Assembly (NCBI GenBank): GCA_026984915.1
Contig: JALSRG010000105.1
Span: forward strand, 1-43,858
DNA from: Marinosulfonomonas sp.
GTDB taxonomy: Bacteria; Pseudomonadota; Alphaproteobacteria; Rhodobacterales; Rhodobacteraceae
DNA length: 43,858 nucleotides
Reading direction: 5' to 3'
The notes under the pieces are model-generated. The model ran no database searches. It was not told the DNA's origin and was given only the letters and a program-made list of their open reading frames with translations. A program made the translations under genes and the position numbers. This document shows positions 1-9,070 of this stretch, piece after piece. The number at the start of each line of letters is the position of its first letter. The stretch's first letter is position 1.

Positions 1-185
1 GCAAGCAACCGCTTGGCGGCGCAAAAACGGGATCCATCCAACATTTCTATTTTGGAGTCAGATTTTCTTGCCATTTCTCAGCATGGCTGGGGGTATCTCC
101 GACTGAGTCCACCACCACACTCCGGGACCAAACAACTAGCATCTTCGAGATACATAAGGGGCAGGACCTAAAGTCTTTGATAAAT
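1..185. other. left-edge region without recognised gene
   Basis: No open reading frame that I recognise and no clear RNA fold was found here. It is the flank downstream of the minus-strand tRNA-Pro and may belong to a feature cut off by the window edge. Confidence 0.4.
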
Positions 186-262
186 TGGTCGGAGTGAGAG
201 GATTCGAACCTCCGGCCCCTGCCTCCCGAAGGCAGTGCTCTACCAGGCTGAGCTACACTCCG
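186..262 (-). tRNA. tRNA-Pro (anticodon CGG), CCA encoded
   Basis: Read on the minus strand this 77-nt stretch folds as a tRNA. The acceptor arms CGGAGTG and CACTCCG (256-262 and 190-196) pair perfectly, the discriminator is A, and the CCA tail is encoded at 186-188. The anticodon stem CTGCC/GGCAG encloses the 7-nt loop TTCGGGA, which gives anticodon CGG and decodes the proline codon CCG; G37 is as expected for tRNA-Pro. The T-arm contains TTCGAAT. It lies 57 bp downstream of the leuB stop on the same strand. Confidence 0.95.
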
Positions 263-319
263 ATACAGCCGACGCTTTACCGAAGCTGACGCCGGCTTGC
301 AAGACGAGTCTGCGCGTTT

Positions 320-1426
320 TTATAGACTGGCGTCCAATGCCGCTATCACCGCGTCGCCCATTTCACCAGTGCTGGCGGGTTTTGCCGCGCCGGCCTGCAT
401 CAGGTCAGCGGTGCGCACGCCATCGGCCAGAACCTTTTCTACGGCGGCTTCCAGCCGGTCGGCCTCGGCGCCCTCGTCATAGGAATAACGCAGCGCCATT
501 GCAAAACTCAGGATACAGGCACAGGGGTTGGCCTTGCCCTGTCCGGCAATATCGGGGGCCGAGCCGTGCACAGGCTCGTACATCGCCTTGGGTTTGCCGT
601 TCTCCATCGGCACACCCAGCGACGCCGACGGCAGCATCCCCAGCGATCCGGTCAGCATGGCTGCGCAATCAGACAGGATATCGCCAAACAGGTTGTCGGT
701 GACGATGGTGTCAAACTGTTTCGGATTGCGCACCAGTTGCATGGCGCAATTGTCGGCATACATATGCGACAGTTCCACATCGGGGTAATCTTCGGCGCCG
801 ATCTTGGTGACAACTTCGCGCCACAGGATGCCACTTTCCATCACATTGGCCTTTTCGACCGAACACAGGCGGTTGTCGCGCTTGCGGGCCAGTTCAAATG
901 CCGAGCGCGCCACACGGTCGATTTCGCTTTCGGTATAACGCTGGGTGTTGATGCCCACACGTTCGCCGTTTTCCTCGAAAATGCCGCGGGGTTCGCCGAA
1001 ATAGCTGCCCGAGGTCAGTTCGCGCACGATCATGATGTCCAGACCGGCGACCAGTTCCTTTTTCAGGCTGGAAAAATCGGCCAGCGCGTCAAAACACTGC
1101 GCGGGGCGCAGGTTGGCGAACAGGTCCATTTCCTTGCGCAGGCGCAGAAGGCCGCGTTCGGGTTTGATTGAAAAATCCAGATCATCATAGGCCGGACCGC
1201 CCACAGCGCCCAGCAGAACCGCGTCTACCTCTTGCGCCTTGGCCATGGTGTCGTCATGCAGCGGAGTGCCGTGTTTGTCATAGGCGGCGCCACCGACAAG
1301 GTCTTCGGTCACGTCGATTGTCAGGTCGCGTTTGGCGCCGAACCAGTCGATGATCTTGCGCACTTCGACCATGACTTCGGGGCCGATACCGTCACCGGCG
1401 AGGATAAGAAGCGAAGGGTTGCTCAT
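320..1426 (-). CDS. leuB: 3-isopropylmalate dehydrogenase LeuB
   Basis: LeuB oxidatively decarboxylates (2R,3S)-3-isopropylmalate with NAD+ to 2-oxoisocaproate, the third step of leucine synthesis, in the cytoplasm. The 368-aa product has the normal family length. It starts with the nucleotide-fold segment [17 protein letters not shown], has the substrate-binding [15 protein letters not shown] and the [10 protein letters not shown] region, and ends with the NAD-binding [20 protein letters not shown]. The metal-binding [10 protein letters not shown] aspartates are present. Translation begins at the ATG at 1426. leuD and leuC are on the same strand but about 4 kb upstream, separated by four unrelated genes, so leuB is probably transcribed separately. 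No clear terminator was seen before the tRNA. Confidence 0.95.
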   Translation of the reverse strand: MSNPSLLILAGDGIGPEVMVEVRKIIDWFGAKRDLTIDVTEDLVGGAAYDKHGTPLHDDTMAKAQEVDAVLLGAVGGPAYDDLDFSIKPERGLLRLRKEMDLFANLRPAQCFDALADFSSLKKELVAGLDIMIVRELTSGSYFGEPRGIFEENGERVGINTQRYTESEIDRVARSAFELARKRDNRLCSVEKANVMESGILWREVVTKIGAEDYPDVELSHMYADNCAMQLVRNPKQFDTIVTDNLFGDILSDCAAMLTGSLGMLPSASLGVPMENGKPKAMYEPVHGSAPDIAGQGKANPCACILSFAMALRYSYDEGAEADRLEAAVEKVLADGVRTADLMQAGAAKPASTGEMGDAVIAALDASL

Positions 1427-1486
1427 ATTTCTGTTGTCCTTGGTGAATTAGGCGTGCCAACCGCGTAACCTTTTGGGCGCGGCGGG

Positions 1487-2386
1487 TCAAGAAATGAAGG
1501 GTGACAACCCCTCGGTCAGCATGTCCCAGACGCGGCGGATTCGCGGGGTTTGGCGCATGGCCTGATGGGCCACCAGCCAGACGGGCAGCGGCGGGATGGG
1601 CAGATCAGGCAGCACCTGTTCTACCTGCGGATCATCCTTGGCCACATAGGTTTGCGAAAATCCCAGCCCGCAACCGGCGCGCAGCAGTTCCCAATACACC
1701 ACGTTGTTGTCACAGCGGATGCGGAACCAGTCGCGGCTTGCCTCCAGCCCCATCTGGCGCATCCCGCGCAGAATCTGTTCGTCCGCGTCATAGCCGATCA
1801 GGTCATGACCGTTCAGCATCTCCTCGATCGTTTCCGGCCGCCCCTTGCGGTTCAGATAATCGACCGAGCCGAACACCCCCAGCGGCAAATCCCCCAGATG
1901 TTTTGCCACCACATCCAGTTGCGTCGGGCGATACATGCGGATGGCGATGTCCGCCTCACGAAACAGCAGGTTTTCGCTGGCGTCATTGGGGGCCAGTTCG
2001 ATGGCGATATCCGGCTCCTGCCGCGTGATATGCGCGATAATCGGCGGCAGAATGTGGTGTGAGACAAAGATGCTGGCAGCGATACGCACCGTGCCCTTGA
2101 TTTGTTGTTCCTGCCCTGCGACCACCAGCGCCATTTGCCCCGCTGCTTCGCGCATGGTTCGGGCGGCGGGCAACAGGGCCTGCCCGATATCTGTCAGTTG
2201 CAGCCCGCGCGGTTTGCGGGTGAACAGGGTGACACCCAGTTGCTGTTCGGCTTGCCGTATCTGGCGTCCAAGCGTCGGCTGGCTGGCTCTCAGACGTCGC
2301 GCGGCGGCAGAAAGAGAACCTTCCTCGGCCACAGCCAGAAAGGATTGCAGCAGAGACCAGTCGAGGGAAGAAAGCGATTTATCCAT
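1487..2386 (-). CDS. LysR-family transcriptional regulator
   Basis: A 299-aa LysR-type regulator. The winged helix-turn-helix spans about residues 8-67 (LLQSFLAVAEEGSLSAAARR, then QPTLGRQIRQAEQQLG). A periplasmic-binding-like effector domain follows from about residue 95. It is divergent from the SDR/epimerase gene at 2479 with 92 bp between the start codons. This is the classic LysR-target arrangement, so the epimerase gene is the likely target. An ATTCA-N4-TGAAT inverted repeat overlaps its own start codon and could be an autoregulatory site. The effector cannot be read from sequence. Confidence 0.9.
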   Translation of the reverse strand: MDKSLSSLDWSLLQSFLAVAEEGSLSAAARRLRASQPTLGRQIRQAEQQLGVTLFTRKPRGLQLTDIGQALLPAARTMREAAGQMALVVAGQEQQIKGTVRIAASIFVSHHILPPIIAHITRQEPDIAIELAPNDASENLLFREADIAIRMYRPTQLDVVAKHLGDLPLGVFGSVDYLNRKGRPETIEEMLNGHDLIGYDADEQILRGMRQMGLEASRDWFRIRCDNNVVYWELLRAGCGLGFSQTYVAKDDPQVEQVLPDLPIPPLPVWLVAHQAMRQTPRIRRVWDMLTEGLSPFIS

Positions 2387-2398
2387 TCAATAATGAAT
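2385..2398. promoter_or_regulatory. inverted repeat overlapping LysR start (possible operator)
   Basis: ATTCA (2385-2389) and TGAAT (2394-2398) form a 5-bp perfect inverted repeat with a 4-bp AT-only spacer. It sits on the LysR initiation codon (2384-2386) in the 92-bp divergent intergenic region. The position suits LysR autorepression, but a 5-bp arm in AT-rich DNA can arise by chance. Confidence 0.3.
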
Positions 2399-2478
2399 AC
2401 ATGATCTGCATTTTTTCGCAATTTATAGTTTTTTGTGAATGGATAAATTGGGATCAACACAACACAGGAGTTTAACAA

Positions 2479-3363
2479 ATGTCCAATACCGTATTGATCC
2501 TTGGCGGGCGTGGCCGGTTTGGACGCAATGCTACCGACGCCTTCAAGGCCCGTGGTTGGGAGGTGCGCCAGTTTGATCGCAAATCCGAAAACCTGTGGGA
2601 TGCCGCATGGGGCGTAGATGTGATCGTGAACGGCTGGAACCCGCTTTATCCCGATTGGGCCGCGCAGGTGCCAAAGCTGACCAAACAGGTAATCGAGGTC
2701 GCTAAATCCACCAAGGCCACGGTGATCCTCCCCGGCAATGTCTATAACTACGGCGCGGATGCCCCATCGGTTTACGCTGTGGACACACCACACGGGGCAA
2801 AGAACCCGCTGGGCCAGATCAGGATCGAAATGGAAACGGCCTATCGAGCCTCGGGCGTGCGCACCATCGTGCTGCGGGCGGGGGATTTCATTGATACCGA
2901 GCCTTCAGGCAACTGGTTTGACATGATGATCACACCCAAAATCGGCAAGGGCAAATTCATCTACCCCGGCAACCCCGACGTGAACCACGCCTGGGCATGG
3001 CTGCCCGATCTGACGCGGGCCGCGGTTGATCTGGCGGAAATGCGCGATGACCTACCCGCTTTCGCAGACATCCCGTTTCCCGGATACACGTTGACAGGTC
3101 GTGAACTATGTGCGGCGGTGGAAACGGCATTTGGGCAACCTTTACGGTTGAAGAAAATGAACTGGTTGCCGATCCGGATCGCCCGGCCGTTCTGGCCGAT
3201 GGCCAAACACCTGCTGGAAATGCGTTATCAGTGGAACAAACCGCACCGGATTGATGGTGCAGCGTTCAATGCTCTGTTGCCGGATTTTGAATTCACCCCG
3301 CCGGAACAGGCCATGCCGTCAGCGATCAACCACCACATCGACCCAAACCAATCGGTGGCGTGA
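2479..3363 (+). CDS. atypical SDR / NAD-dependent epimerase family protein
   Basis: A 294-aa extended short-chain dehydrogenase/epimerase-fold protein. The N-terminal dinucleotide-binding motif is VLILGGRGRFGRN (about residues 4-16), a GGxGxxG variant. The region VILPGNVYNYG (about residues 82-92) corresponds to the catalytic Tyr region, though the usual YxxxK spacing is not evident. The start at 2479 has a good ribosome-binding site (AGGAG) about 8 bases upstream. It is divergent from the LysR gene. Its 3' end overlaps the convergent EEP-family gene by 45 bp. The substrate is unknown; related proteins are annotated as NAD-dependent epimerases or NAD(P)H-binding proteins. Confidence 0.8.
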   Translation: MSNTVLILGGRGRFGRNATDAFKARGWEVRQFDRKSENLWDAAWGVDVIVNGWNPLYPDWAAQVPKLTKQVIEVAKSTKATVILPGNVYNYGADAPSVYAVDTPHGAKNPLGQIRIEMETAYRASGVRTIVLRAGDFIDTEPSGNWFDMMITPKIGKGKFIYPGNPDVNHAWAWLPDLTRAAVDLAEMRDDLPAFADIPFPGYTLTGRELCAAVETAFGQPLRLKKMNWLPIRIARPFWPMAKHLLEMRYQWNKPHRIDGAAFNALLPDFEFTPPEQAMPSAINHHIDPNQSVA

Positions 3364-4539
3364 GGCCTTTGCAACATCCCCATCCTCTGGCGGCCAGAAA
3401 ACGCCTGCGCCGGTGACCCGCAAATCTGCGGATGGCAGAACATAATCCAGCCGCAGATTGCCCGGTCCGGGCGAATCCGGAAAATCAGACGTATCCATGG
3501 CTGGGTCGCCCCTGTGGCTCAGATTTACGCCGGCCTGCTGACGAGAGGCAATAATCCCCCCTTCGCTGGTTGGCTTTGGGTCCTGCAACCGCGTGTCTTG
3601 CAATAGCGAAACGATTGCCTCGTGCCGTCCCTGCCCGTCGATCGGATCCAGATTCGCATCGCCAAGAATGACAAAAGGGGGTTCCGGGCTTTGTGCCTGT
3701 AAACCACCATTCAGATAAACTTGCCAGAACCGGATCTCATCGGCATTGCGCAGGCCGTTTCGGTCTTCCGGCCCATCAAAAACCGGTGGGGTCGCATGGA
3801 ATGCAAGAACGCGCAGGATTGTTCCGCCCGCAAGGCGAACAGGGACAACCCAATGGCCGGTTGTGGAAAGTCTTTGAATCGCCTGTGCCTCGACGGAGGG
3901 AAACGGCTTTCCGCCCCGCTGTGGAAGATGTGCGCCCGGCAGATCCAGCCAGCGCATTGCTGAAAAATCCAGAGCATTATCAGCAATGATTGGCAGTTTG
4001 GATATTATTGCCATGCCATTCTGGCCAGAGAACACCCCGTAGCCTTGCGAATCACGCGGTGTTTCCGTTCTGCCGTCGCCATCCAGATCAAGACCGGTGC
4101 GCAAACCGGTATTGGGGCGAAGGGCAAAATGATAAGGATAGGATGCGCCGGCGTTCTGCAACCGGTCGGTAAAGGCCGCAAGAGCGATGCCGTTCAGATC
4201 ATAATCAAAACCGTTTATCAACAAAATGTCGGGGGAGACGCTGGCGATGACCTTGACGACAGCAGCTATCTGCGGGTCTTTTTCGCTGCGTATGTCGCGC
4301 AACAGCAGGCCGGGGCCTTTTCGGCCAAGTTCCGTATTGAAGGTGGCGATTCGGATCGTTTCGCAATTGGCGCCTGCCGCAGCAAGCAGCCAGCATATCA
4401 GGCCGGCTGAAACCCGCTGCCATCGGGTTCTACAGCCTCTTGACGTCTTTTCTCGCTGATCATGGCGGCGATCCGCCCCATGGCGATACCCCGCATGAAC
4501 AGACTTGCCGGAAGAAATGCCCATGCTGACATGGTCCAA
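3319..4539 (-). CDS. secreted endonuclease/exonuclease/phosphatase-fold protein
   Basis: The product (up to 406 aa) is an EEP-superfamily phosphodiesterase or nuclease-like enzyme. Family motifs are in order: IRIATFNTELG, DILLINGFDYD, the metal-site ILGDANLDP, RLDYVLPS and the terminal ASRHRLVWVDV with the catalytic-type His. The hydrophobic stretch SAGLICWLLAAAGANC (about residues 44-59 of the longest frame) looks like a signal peptide, so export is likely. The start is uncertain. The only ATG codons are at 4539 and 4524, inside the upstream membrane-protein gene. They would put about 45 polar residues before the signal peptide, so a non-ATG start near 4400-4430 is possible. The substrate could be nucleic acid, a phospholipid or a sugar phosphate. 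Confidence 0.75.
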   Translation of the reverse strand: MDHVSMGISSGKSVHAGYRHGADRRHDQREKTSRGCRTRWQRVSAGLICWLLAAAGANCETIRIATFNTELGRKGPGLLLRDIRSEKDPQIAAVVKVIASVSPDILLINGFDYDLNGIALAAFTDRLQNAGASYPYHFALRPNTGLRTGLDLDGDGRTETPRDSQGYGVFSGQNGMAIISKLPIIADNALDFSAMRWLDLPGAHLPQRGGKPFPSVEAQAIQRLSTTGHWVVPVRLAGGTILRVLAFHATPPVFDGPEDRNGLRNADEIRFWQVYLNGGLQAQSPEPPFVILGDANLDPIDGQGRHEAIVSLLQDTRLQDPKPTSEGGIIASRQQAGVNLSHRGDPAMDTSDFPDSPGPGNLRLDYVLPSADLRVTGAGVFWPPEDGDVAKASRHRLVWVDVVVDR

Positions 4540-5336
4540 ACCAAAGTCTGCGGCGAGTCAAGTGTAATTGGCGTAAAGATGGTCGAAGCCGCTTTTACGG
4601 TTGCCGGGATCAGGAACGGCAACAGAAAGCCGAGAATGATATTTACCCTGGCATCACGTATCAGTCGGGCCACCACATCACCACCGGCCGTCGGGTCGAA
4701 TGTGGGCATGTTTACCCAGACATTGAACGGACGATCTGCCGAAGGCCAGCTCTGGACGCGGATCAGGATCAGAAACACCGCCAGGGTAATAAGAGAGATC
4801 AGATAGCTGATTCCGGCAGCGATTCGGATCAGGATCATATCGTTTACACTGGTGCTGTCGGGCAACATCAGAACAATCAGACGCACGGGGCTGTAGGGGA
4901 AATCAATTGCCCGACCAATGATGTCTCCGACAGCCGTGACGAATCGCGTTAAAGTTGTCGGCTCATAAGCACCACGCAGGATGACCGTCAGGAGGAATAC
5001 GGTCAGGAACAGCGAGACAAAGCGAACACGGTTGAATGGAGGAGCATCACGGAACTCAACCAGACTCGGATAGGTGGAGGCGTATTCAAAGATTGTCAGA
5101 CCAGCACCAAATATCGCAATCAGTGCAACGACTTGTGCGGAATCCGACGTTACTCCAGGCAGCAGGATCGACGGAATCGACACCAAAACTACCACCAGCA
5201 ATGCGCGAACAATGGCTCCAGTCATTCTAGAGATAGCCGCCCCTTTTCCTTCGATCCACAAAGACGCCGCACTTGGCTGACCCTTTGCTCTAACGTTGTT
5301 TCCCGCCTTTTGACGGGTTGCCTCCAGCTTTCCCAA
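4398..5336 (-). CDS. multi-pass membrane protein of unknown function
   Basis: A protein of up to 312 aa with about five or six hydrophobic segments, for example GAIVRALLVVVLVSIPSIL, VVALIAIFGAGLTIF and ISYLISLITLAVFLILI. No catalytic or transport motif was recognised. The longest frame begins with a TTG at 5336; an ATG at 5225, just before the first membrane segment, is an alternative start. Its 3' end overlaps the longest reading frame of the EEP gene, and the two are probably co-transcribed. I do not recognise the family; it resembles conserved hypothetical proteins of Rhodobacterales. Confidence 0.7.
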   Translation of the reverse strand: MGKLEATRQKAGNNVRAKGQPSAASLWIEGKGAAISRMTGAIVRALLVVVLVSIPSILLPGVTSDSAQVVALIAIFGAGLTIFEYASTYPSLVEFRDAPPFNRVRFVSLFLTVFLLTVILRGAYEPTTLTRFVTAVGDIIGRAIDFPYSPVRLIVLMLPDSTSVNDMILIRIAAGISYLISLITLAVFLILIRVQSWPSADRPFNVWVNMPTFDPTAGGDVVARLIRDARVNIILGFLLPFLIPATVKAASTIFTPITLDSPQTLVWTMSAWAFLPASLFMRGIAMGRIAAMISEKRRQEAVEPDGSGFQPA

Positions 5337-5498
5337 TTTCCGTATCCCCTAACTATACACTACAGGGTTGTGTCGGTTACGGGAGCCTGTTGAAGCCCCC
5401 TTGTCCTACGACACACCAAATCCTGTGTTAACTAAGACGAGATCATTTGGGCATTTTCGTGGTCAAACTGGTGCGACTTTGCATCAATTTGTCAGCAT

Positions 5499-5529
5499 TA
5501 TGGGGGCTGGCCTTTTTTCAGCCCCCATA
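5499..5529. terminator. 11-bp stem-loop downstream of leuD
   Basis: TATGGGGGCTG (5499-5509) and CAGCCCCCATA (5519-5529) are perfect reverse complements around a 9-nt loop (GCCTTTTTT). It lies 36 bp downstream of the leuD stop. No U-tract follows the stem in the leuD direction; the six T residues sit inside the loop. Transcription termination or 3'-end protection of leuCD mRNA is the likely role, but it is not a textbook intrinsic terminator. Confidence 0.6.
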
Positions 5530-5564
5530 TTTAGTGGCACGAAGTGCAAGGAACACTAATGGAT

Positions 5565-6170
5565 CTAAACCCAGGGCCGCTCGACCGCAGCCTTTTGTTC
5601 ATAAGCATTAATAGAATCGAGTTTCTCCATGGTCAGCCCGATGTCATCGAGTCCGTTCAAGAGACAGTGCTTTTTGAACGGATCGACCTCAAAGGCAAAT
5701 ACCTCGCCATCCGGCGTTGTGATCTCCTGCGCTTCCAGATCCACTGTGATTCTGGCGTTCTCGCCTTTCTCGGTTTCCTTCAACAGGATATCGACCTGCT
5801 CTTGCGGAAGCACGATTGGCAGAATGCCGTTCTTGAAACAGTTCCCATAGAAGATGTCGGCAAAGCTCGGGGCGATGACACAGCGAATGCCAAAGTCGAG
5901 CAGCGCCCAGGGGGCATGTTCGCGCGATGACCCGCAGCCAAAGTTTTCGCCGGCAACAATGATCTCGGCCTTGCGATAGGCTGGCTTGTTCAAAACAAAG
6001 TCCGGGTTCTCGCTCCCGTCATCGTTGTAACGCATTTCATCAAACAGGTTTTTGCCAAGGCCGGATCTTTTGATGGTCTTCAGAAACTGTTTCGGAATGA
6101 TCATGTCGGTATCGATATTGATCAGGGGCATGGGCGCTGCAACGCCGGTAATCTTGGTGAATTTGTCCAT
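5565..6170 (-). CDS. leuD: 3-isopropylmalate dehydratase small subunit LeuD
   Basis: LeuD is the swivelling-domain subunit that pairs with LeuC to isomerise 2-isopropylmalate to 3-isopropylmalate. The 201-aa product has the usual length and motifs: [20 protein letters not shown] at the N-terminus, [17 protein letters not shown] (substrate-binding loop), [17 protein letters not shown] and an acidic C-terminal half. The frame is open for 26 more codons upstream. The ATG at 6170 was chosen because the family begins at this point and AAAAAGGA lies just upstream. It follows leuC by 97 bp and is likely in the same transcript. Confidence 0.95.
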   Translation of the reverse strand: MDKFTKITGVAAPMPLINIDTDMIIPKQFLKTIKRSGLGKNLFDEMRYNDDGSENPDFVLNKPAYRKAEIIVAGENFGCGSSREHAPWALLDFGIRCVIAPSFADIFYGNCFKNGILPIVLPQEQVDILLKETEKGENARITVDLEAQEITTPDGEVFAFEVDPFKKHCLLNGLDDIGLTMEKLDSINAYEQKAAVERPWV

Positions 6171-6267
6171 GATACGTCTGGTCCTTTTTGCCGGTTTAGT
6201 GGCGTATGGATTTAGTATGGAAAGCGTATGGGTTTCACACATACGCACGATACAAGTTCCGAATGGG

Positions 6268-7674
6268 TTACATCAGGTCGCGCACGTCGGTCAGATGGCC
6301 GGTCAGGGCGGCAGCGGCGGCCATGGCCGGGCTGACAAGGTGGGTACGCCCGCCCTTGCCCTGACGGCCCTCGAAATTCCGGTTGCTGGTCGCAGCACAG
6401 CGTTCGCCGGGCGAGAGCTGATCGGGATTCATCGCCAGACACATGGAACAGCCGGCAAGGCGCCATTCGAATCCGGCCTGCTGGAAGATATCCGCCAGCC
6501 CCTCTTCTTCGGCCTGGGCCCGGACCAGGCCGGACCCCGGCACCACCATGGCCCGGATGCCTTCCTTGATCTTCTTGCCTTTCAGTATTTCCGCCGCAGC
6601 GCGCAGATCCTCGATCCGGCCATTGGTGCAGGAACCGATAAACACGGTATCAATGGCGATATCGGTCAACGGCATTCCGGGGGTCAGCCCCATGTAGTCA
6701 AGCGCACGCTGAACCGCCTCGACCTTGCCGCCCTCAAAATCCTGCGGGCTGGGGACGGTTGCAGTAATCGGCAGCACGTCTTCGGGGCTGGTGCCCCAGG
6801 TAACCACGGGGGAAATATCCTCGCCGCGCAGGGTAACGACCTTGTCAAATTCGGCGCCTTCATCGGTGAACAGGGTTTTCCACCATGCCAGGGCAGCCTC
6901 CCACTGGGCGCCTTTCGGGGCGTGGGGACGACCCTTGACATATTCAAAGGTTTTTTCATCCGGCGCAATCAGGCCGGCACGTGCACCGCCCTCGATGGCC
7001 ATGTTGCAGACGGTCATGCGACCTTCCATCGACAGATCACGGATGGCCTCCCCACAGTATTCAATGACATGCCCTGTGCCACCGGCTGTACCGGTGGCCC
7101 CGATGACCGCCAGTGTGATGTCTTTGGCAGTGACACCCGGCTGAAGCTTGCCGGTGATCTCGACCTTCATGTTCTTGCTTTTCTTCTGGATCAGCGTTTG
7201 CGTGGCGAGAACGTGCTCTACCTCGCTGGTGCCGATCCCGTGTGCCAATGCACCAAAAGCGCCATGGGTTGCGGTGTGGCTGTCGCCGCAAACCACGGTC
7301 ATGCCCGGCAATGTCCAGCCCTGTTCGGGGCCAACGATATGCACGATCCCCTGACGGATATCAGACACCGGATAATAGTGGATGCCGAAATCATGGGCGT
7401 TCTTGTCGAGCGCTTCGACCTGAATGCGGCTTTCCTTGTTCTCGATCCCCTTTTCGCGGTCTAGCGTGGTCGGGACATTATGGTCCGGCACAGCGATGGT
7501 TTTATCGGGGGAATGCACATCGCGCCCGGCCATCCGCAGACCTTCAAAGGCCTGAGGGCTGGTGACCTCGTGCACCAGATGGCGATCGATATACAGCAGG
7601 CAGGTGCCATCCTCGGCCTCATGGGCCAGATGGGCATCCCAGATTTTATCATAGAGTGTTTTAGCGGTGGTCAT
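6268..7674 (-). CDS. leuC: 3-isopropylmalate dehydratase large subunit LeuC
   Basis: LeuC is the aconitase-family [4Fe-4S] subunit of isopropylmalate isomerase. The 468-aa product starts [15 protein letters not shown] and has family motifs [20 protein letters not shown] and the cluster cysteines in [12 protein letters not shown] and [13 protein letters not shown]. The start at 7674 is supported by the ribosome-binding site GGGAGAGG just upstream; 35 upstream in-frame codons are not part of the family. It is first in leuC-leuD. A 446-bp gene-free region separates it from the divergent rsfS and presumably holds both promoters. Confidence 0.95.
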   Translation of the reverse strand: MTTAKTLYDKIWDAHLAHEAEDGTCLLYIDRHLVHEVTSPQAFEGLRMAGRDVHSPDKTIAVPDHNVPTTLDREKGIENKESRIQVEALDKNAHDFGIHYYPVSDIRQGIVHIVGPEQGWTLPGMTVVCGDSHTATHGAFGALAHGIGTSEVEHVLATQTLIQKKSKNMKVEITGKLQPGVTAKDITLAVIGATGTAGGTGHVIEYCGEAIRDLSMEGRMTVCNMAIEGGARAGLIAPDEKTFEYVKGRPHAPKGAQWEAALAWWKTLFTDEGAEFDKVVTLRGEDISPVVTWGTSPEDVLPITATVPSPQDFEGGKVEAVQRALDYMGLTPGMPLTDIAIDTVFIGSCTNGRIEDLRAAAEILKGKKIKEGIRAMVVPGSGLVRAQAEEEGLADIFQQAGFEWRLAGCSMCLAMNPDQLSPGERCAATSNRNFEGRQGKGGRTHLVSPAMAAAAALTGHLTDVRDLM

Positions 7675-8120
7675 GGTTTTCCTCTCCCGCAGAAATTGAA
7701 AAGATGTGGAGGCAGCGCCAAAGCGCCAAACCATTATAGGTCGGCGTGGACCGCAAGGGTCTGACCATGAAACCGCCAAGGCAGGCGCGCGCGGTCGTCC
7801 ATGTCGAAAAATGGAATCATGCGCTAGGGATACAGGCCCCGAACCTGCTGTTCAAGAAATGGATTCAGATTCGGGTGGGTTTGCACCATGCATTTGCCCG
7901 AACAGTTGAGGCCCTGCCAGACCGGCATGCAGATGCAATGCTGAAGCGGAAAGAAGCCCTTTGGCCGGGAAAAATGTTCTGGCCCCAGGTCAATGTCCAC
8001 AAAGACCCGCTGGCAGACGAAACGGCACACCATTTCCCTTTTTGCACCGCCGGATTGAGATCTGGCCGCGTCGGTGTTATCTTTGAGTCATGCCCGGCAC
8101 CGGGGTTTGATCGGTGCGTT
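7675..8120. other. 446-bp gene-free divergent region leuC/rsfS
   Basis: Open frames cross this region on both strands, but none resembles a known protein or has a convincing ribosome-binding site. It must hold the leuCD promoter (minus) and the rsfS-rlmH promoter (plus). I saw no leucine-codon-rich leader peptide or attenuator-like hairpin series. Confidence 0.5.
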
Positions 8121-8552
8121 GTGAAGGAGGACAAAGTCCTGTCTCATTCAGTTGAGGCGGCCCAGGAAGGGGCCGCACCCGGCGCGGCAAGAACGCAGGC
8201 ACCGGCTGAACTTACCAGCAAGGCGCTTCTGGCGCGAATTCTCTCTTCTCTTGATCGTGACAAGGCCGAGGATGTTGTGGAAATTGACCTGCGGGGCAAA
8301 ACACAGATCGCGGATTATATGGTTGTCTGTTCGGGCCGTTCGACCCGACAGGTTTCGGCCATTGCGCAAAATCTGGTAGACCGCCTGAAGCAGGATCTGG
8401 GGAAGCTGACCAAGGTCGAGGGGCAGGATCAGGGCGATTGGGTTCTGATTGATGCCGGCGATGTCATTGTTCACATCTTTCGCCCGGAAGTGCGTGCCTT
8501 CTATCAGTTGGAAAAGATGTGGCAATCCGGCGGGCCCGGAACCGGAAACTGA
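8121..8552 (+). CDS. rsfS: ribosome silencing factor RsfS
   Basis: RsfS (Iojap family) binds ribosomal protein uL14 and blocks 30S-50S joining when nutrients are low. The core begins SKALLARILSSLDRDKAEDV and includes IADYMVVCSGRSTRQVSAIA, GDWVLIDAGDVIVHIF and the end FYQLEKMW. The family start is unclear. GTG 8121 is the first plausible start in frame (143 aa), but the strong ribosome-binding site AAGGAGG (8124-8130) lies inside that start and is spaced 8 nt from an in-frame CTG at 8139 (137 aa), which may be the real initiator. Its stop overlaps the rlmH start (TGATG), so translation is coupled. Confidence 0.9.
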   Translation: MKEDKVLSHSVEAAQEGAAPGAARTQAPAELTSKALLARILSSLDRDKAEDVVEIDLRGKTQIADYMVVCSGRSTRQVSAIAQNLVDRLKQDLGKLTKVEGQDQGDWVLIDAGDVIVHIFRPEVRAFYQLEKMWQSGGPGTGN

Positions 8553-9025
8553 TGCGTGTCCATATTTGCGCCGTTGGCCGGATGCGCGCCGGCCCCGAAC
8601 GCGAATTGCTGGATGACTATCTGAAACGGTTTGAGCGGACCGGCCGCGCGCTGGGCCTGGGCCCGGTGACACTGCACGAAGTCGAGGATAAAAGGGGCGG
8701 CGGCCAGCAGGCCGAAGCCGCGCTGCTGGAGCGCACCATCCCAAAGGGCGCAACGACCTGCGCCATGGACGAACGCGGTCGGGTGATGGCCTCGCCGGAT
8801 TTTGCCGCGCTACTGGGGCGTTGGCGCGATCAGGGATGTGGCGATCTGGTCTTTGTGATCGGCGGCGCAGACGGAATCGCCAAAGACTTGCGCGAGCGCA
8901 CCGATTTCAAACTGTCATTTGGCCCCATGGTCTGGCCGCATATGCTGGCCCGCGTGATGCTGGGTGAACAGTTGTATCGGGCCGCGTCGATTTTGGCAGG
9001 GGCACCATACCATCGGGGTGGGTGA
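8552..9025 (+). CDS. rlmH: 23S rRNA (pseudouridine1915-N3)-methyltransferase RlmH
   Basis: RlmH is a SPOUT methyltransferase that methylates pseudouridine 1915 in helix 69 of 23S rRNA on assembled 70S ribosomes. The 157-aa length is normal. Motifs include MRVHICAVGRMRAGPE, the SAM-binding knot FVIGGADGIAKDLRER and the C-terminal LARVMLGEQLYRAASILAG-PYHR. The ATG shares its A with the TGA of rsfS, the common rsfS-rlmH arrangement. A 12-bp stem-loop follows 45 bp downstream. Confidence 0.95.
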   Translation: MRVHICAVGRMRAGPERELLDDYLKRFERTGRALGLGPVTLHEVEDKRGGGQQAEAALLERTIPKGATTCAMDERGRVMASPDFAALLGRWRDQGCGDLVFVIGGADGIAKDLRERTDFKLSFGPMVWPHMLARVMLGEQLYRAASILAGAPYHRGG

Positions 9026-9070
9026 CGCTTTGGCCCGGACGGTTCTGGCGTGTTGAAAGTGCGGTAATGG

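Noticed and set aside
6052-7464. 470-codon open frame on the plus strand across leuC and leuD
   Set aside because: It spans two real genes and their gap on the opposite strand. The translated text has low-complexity GC-bias features and no family resemblance.
7746-8120. In-frame upstream extension of rsfS
   Set aside because: It is open but matches nothing in the RsfS family and lies in the divergent leuC/rsfS promoter region. The strong ribosome-binding site lies at 8124-8130.
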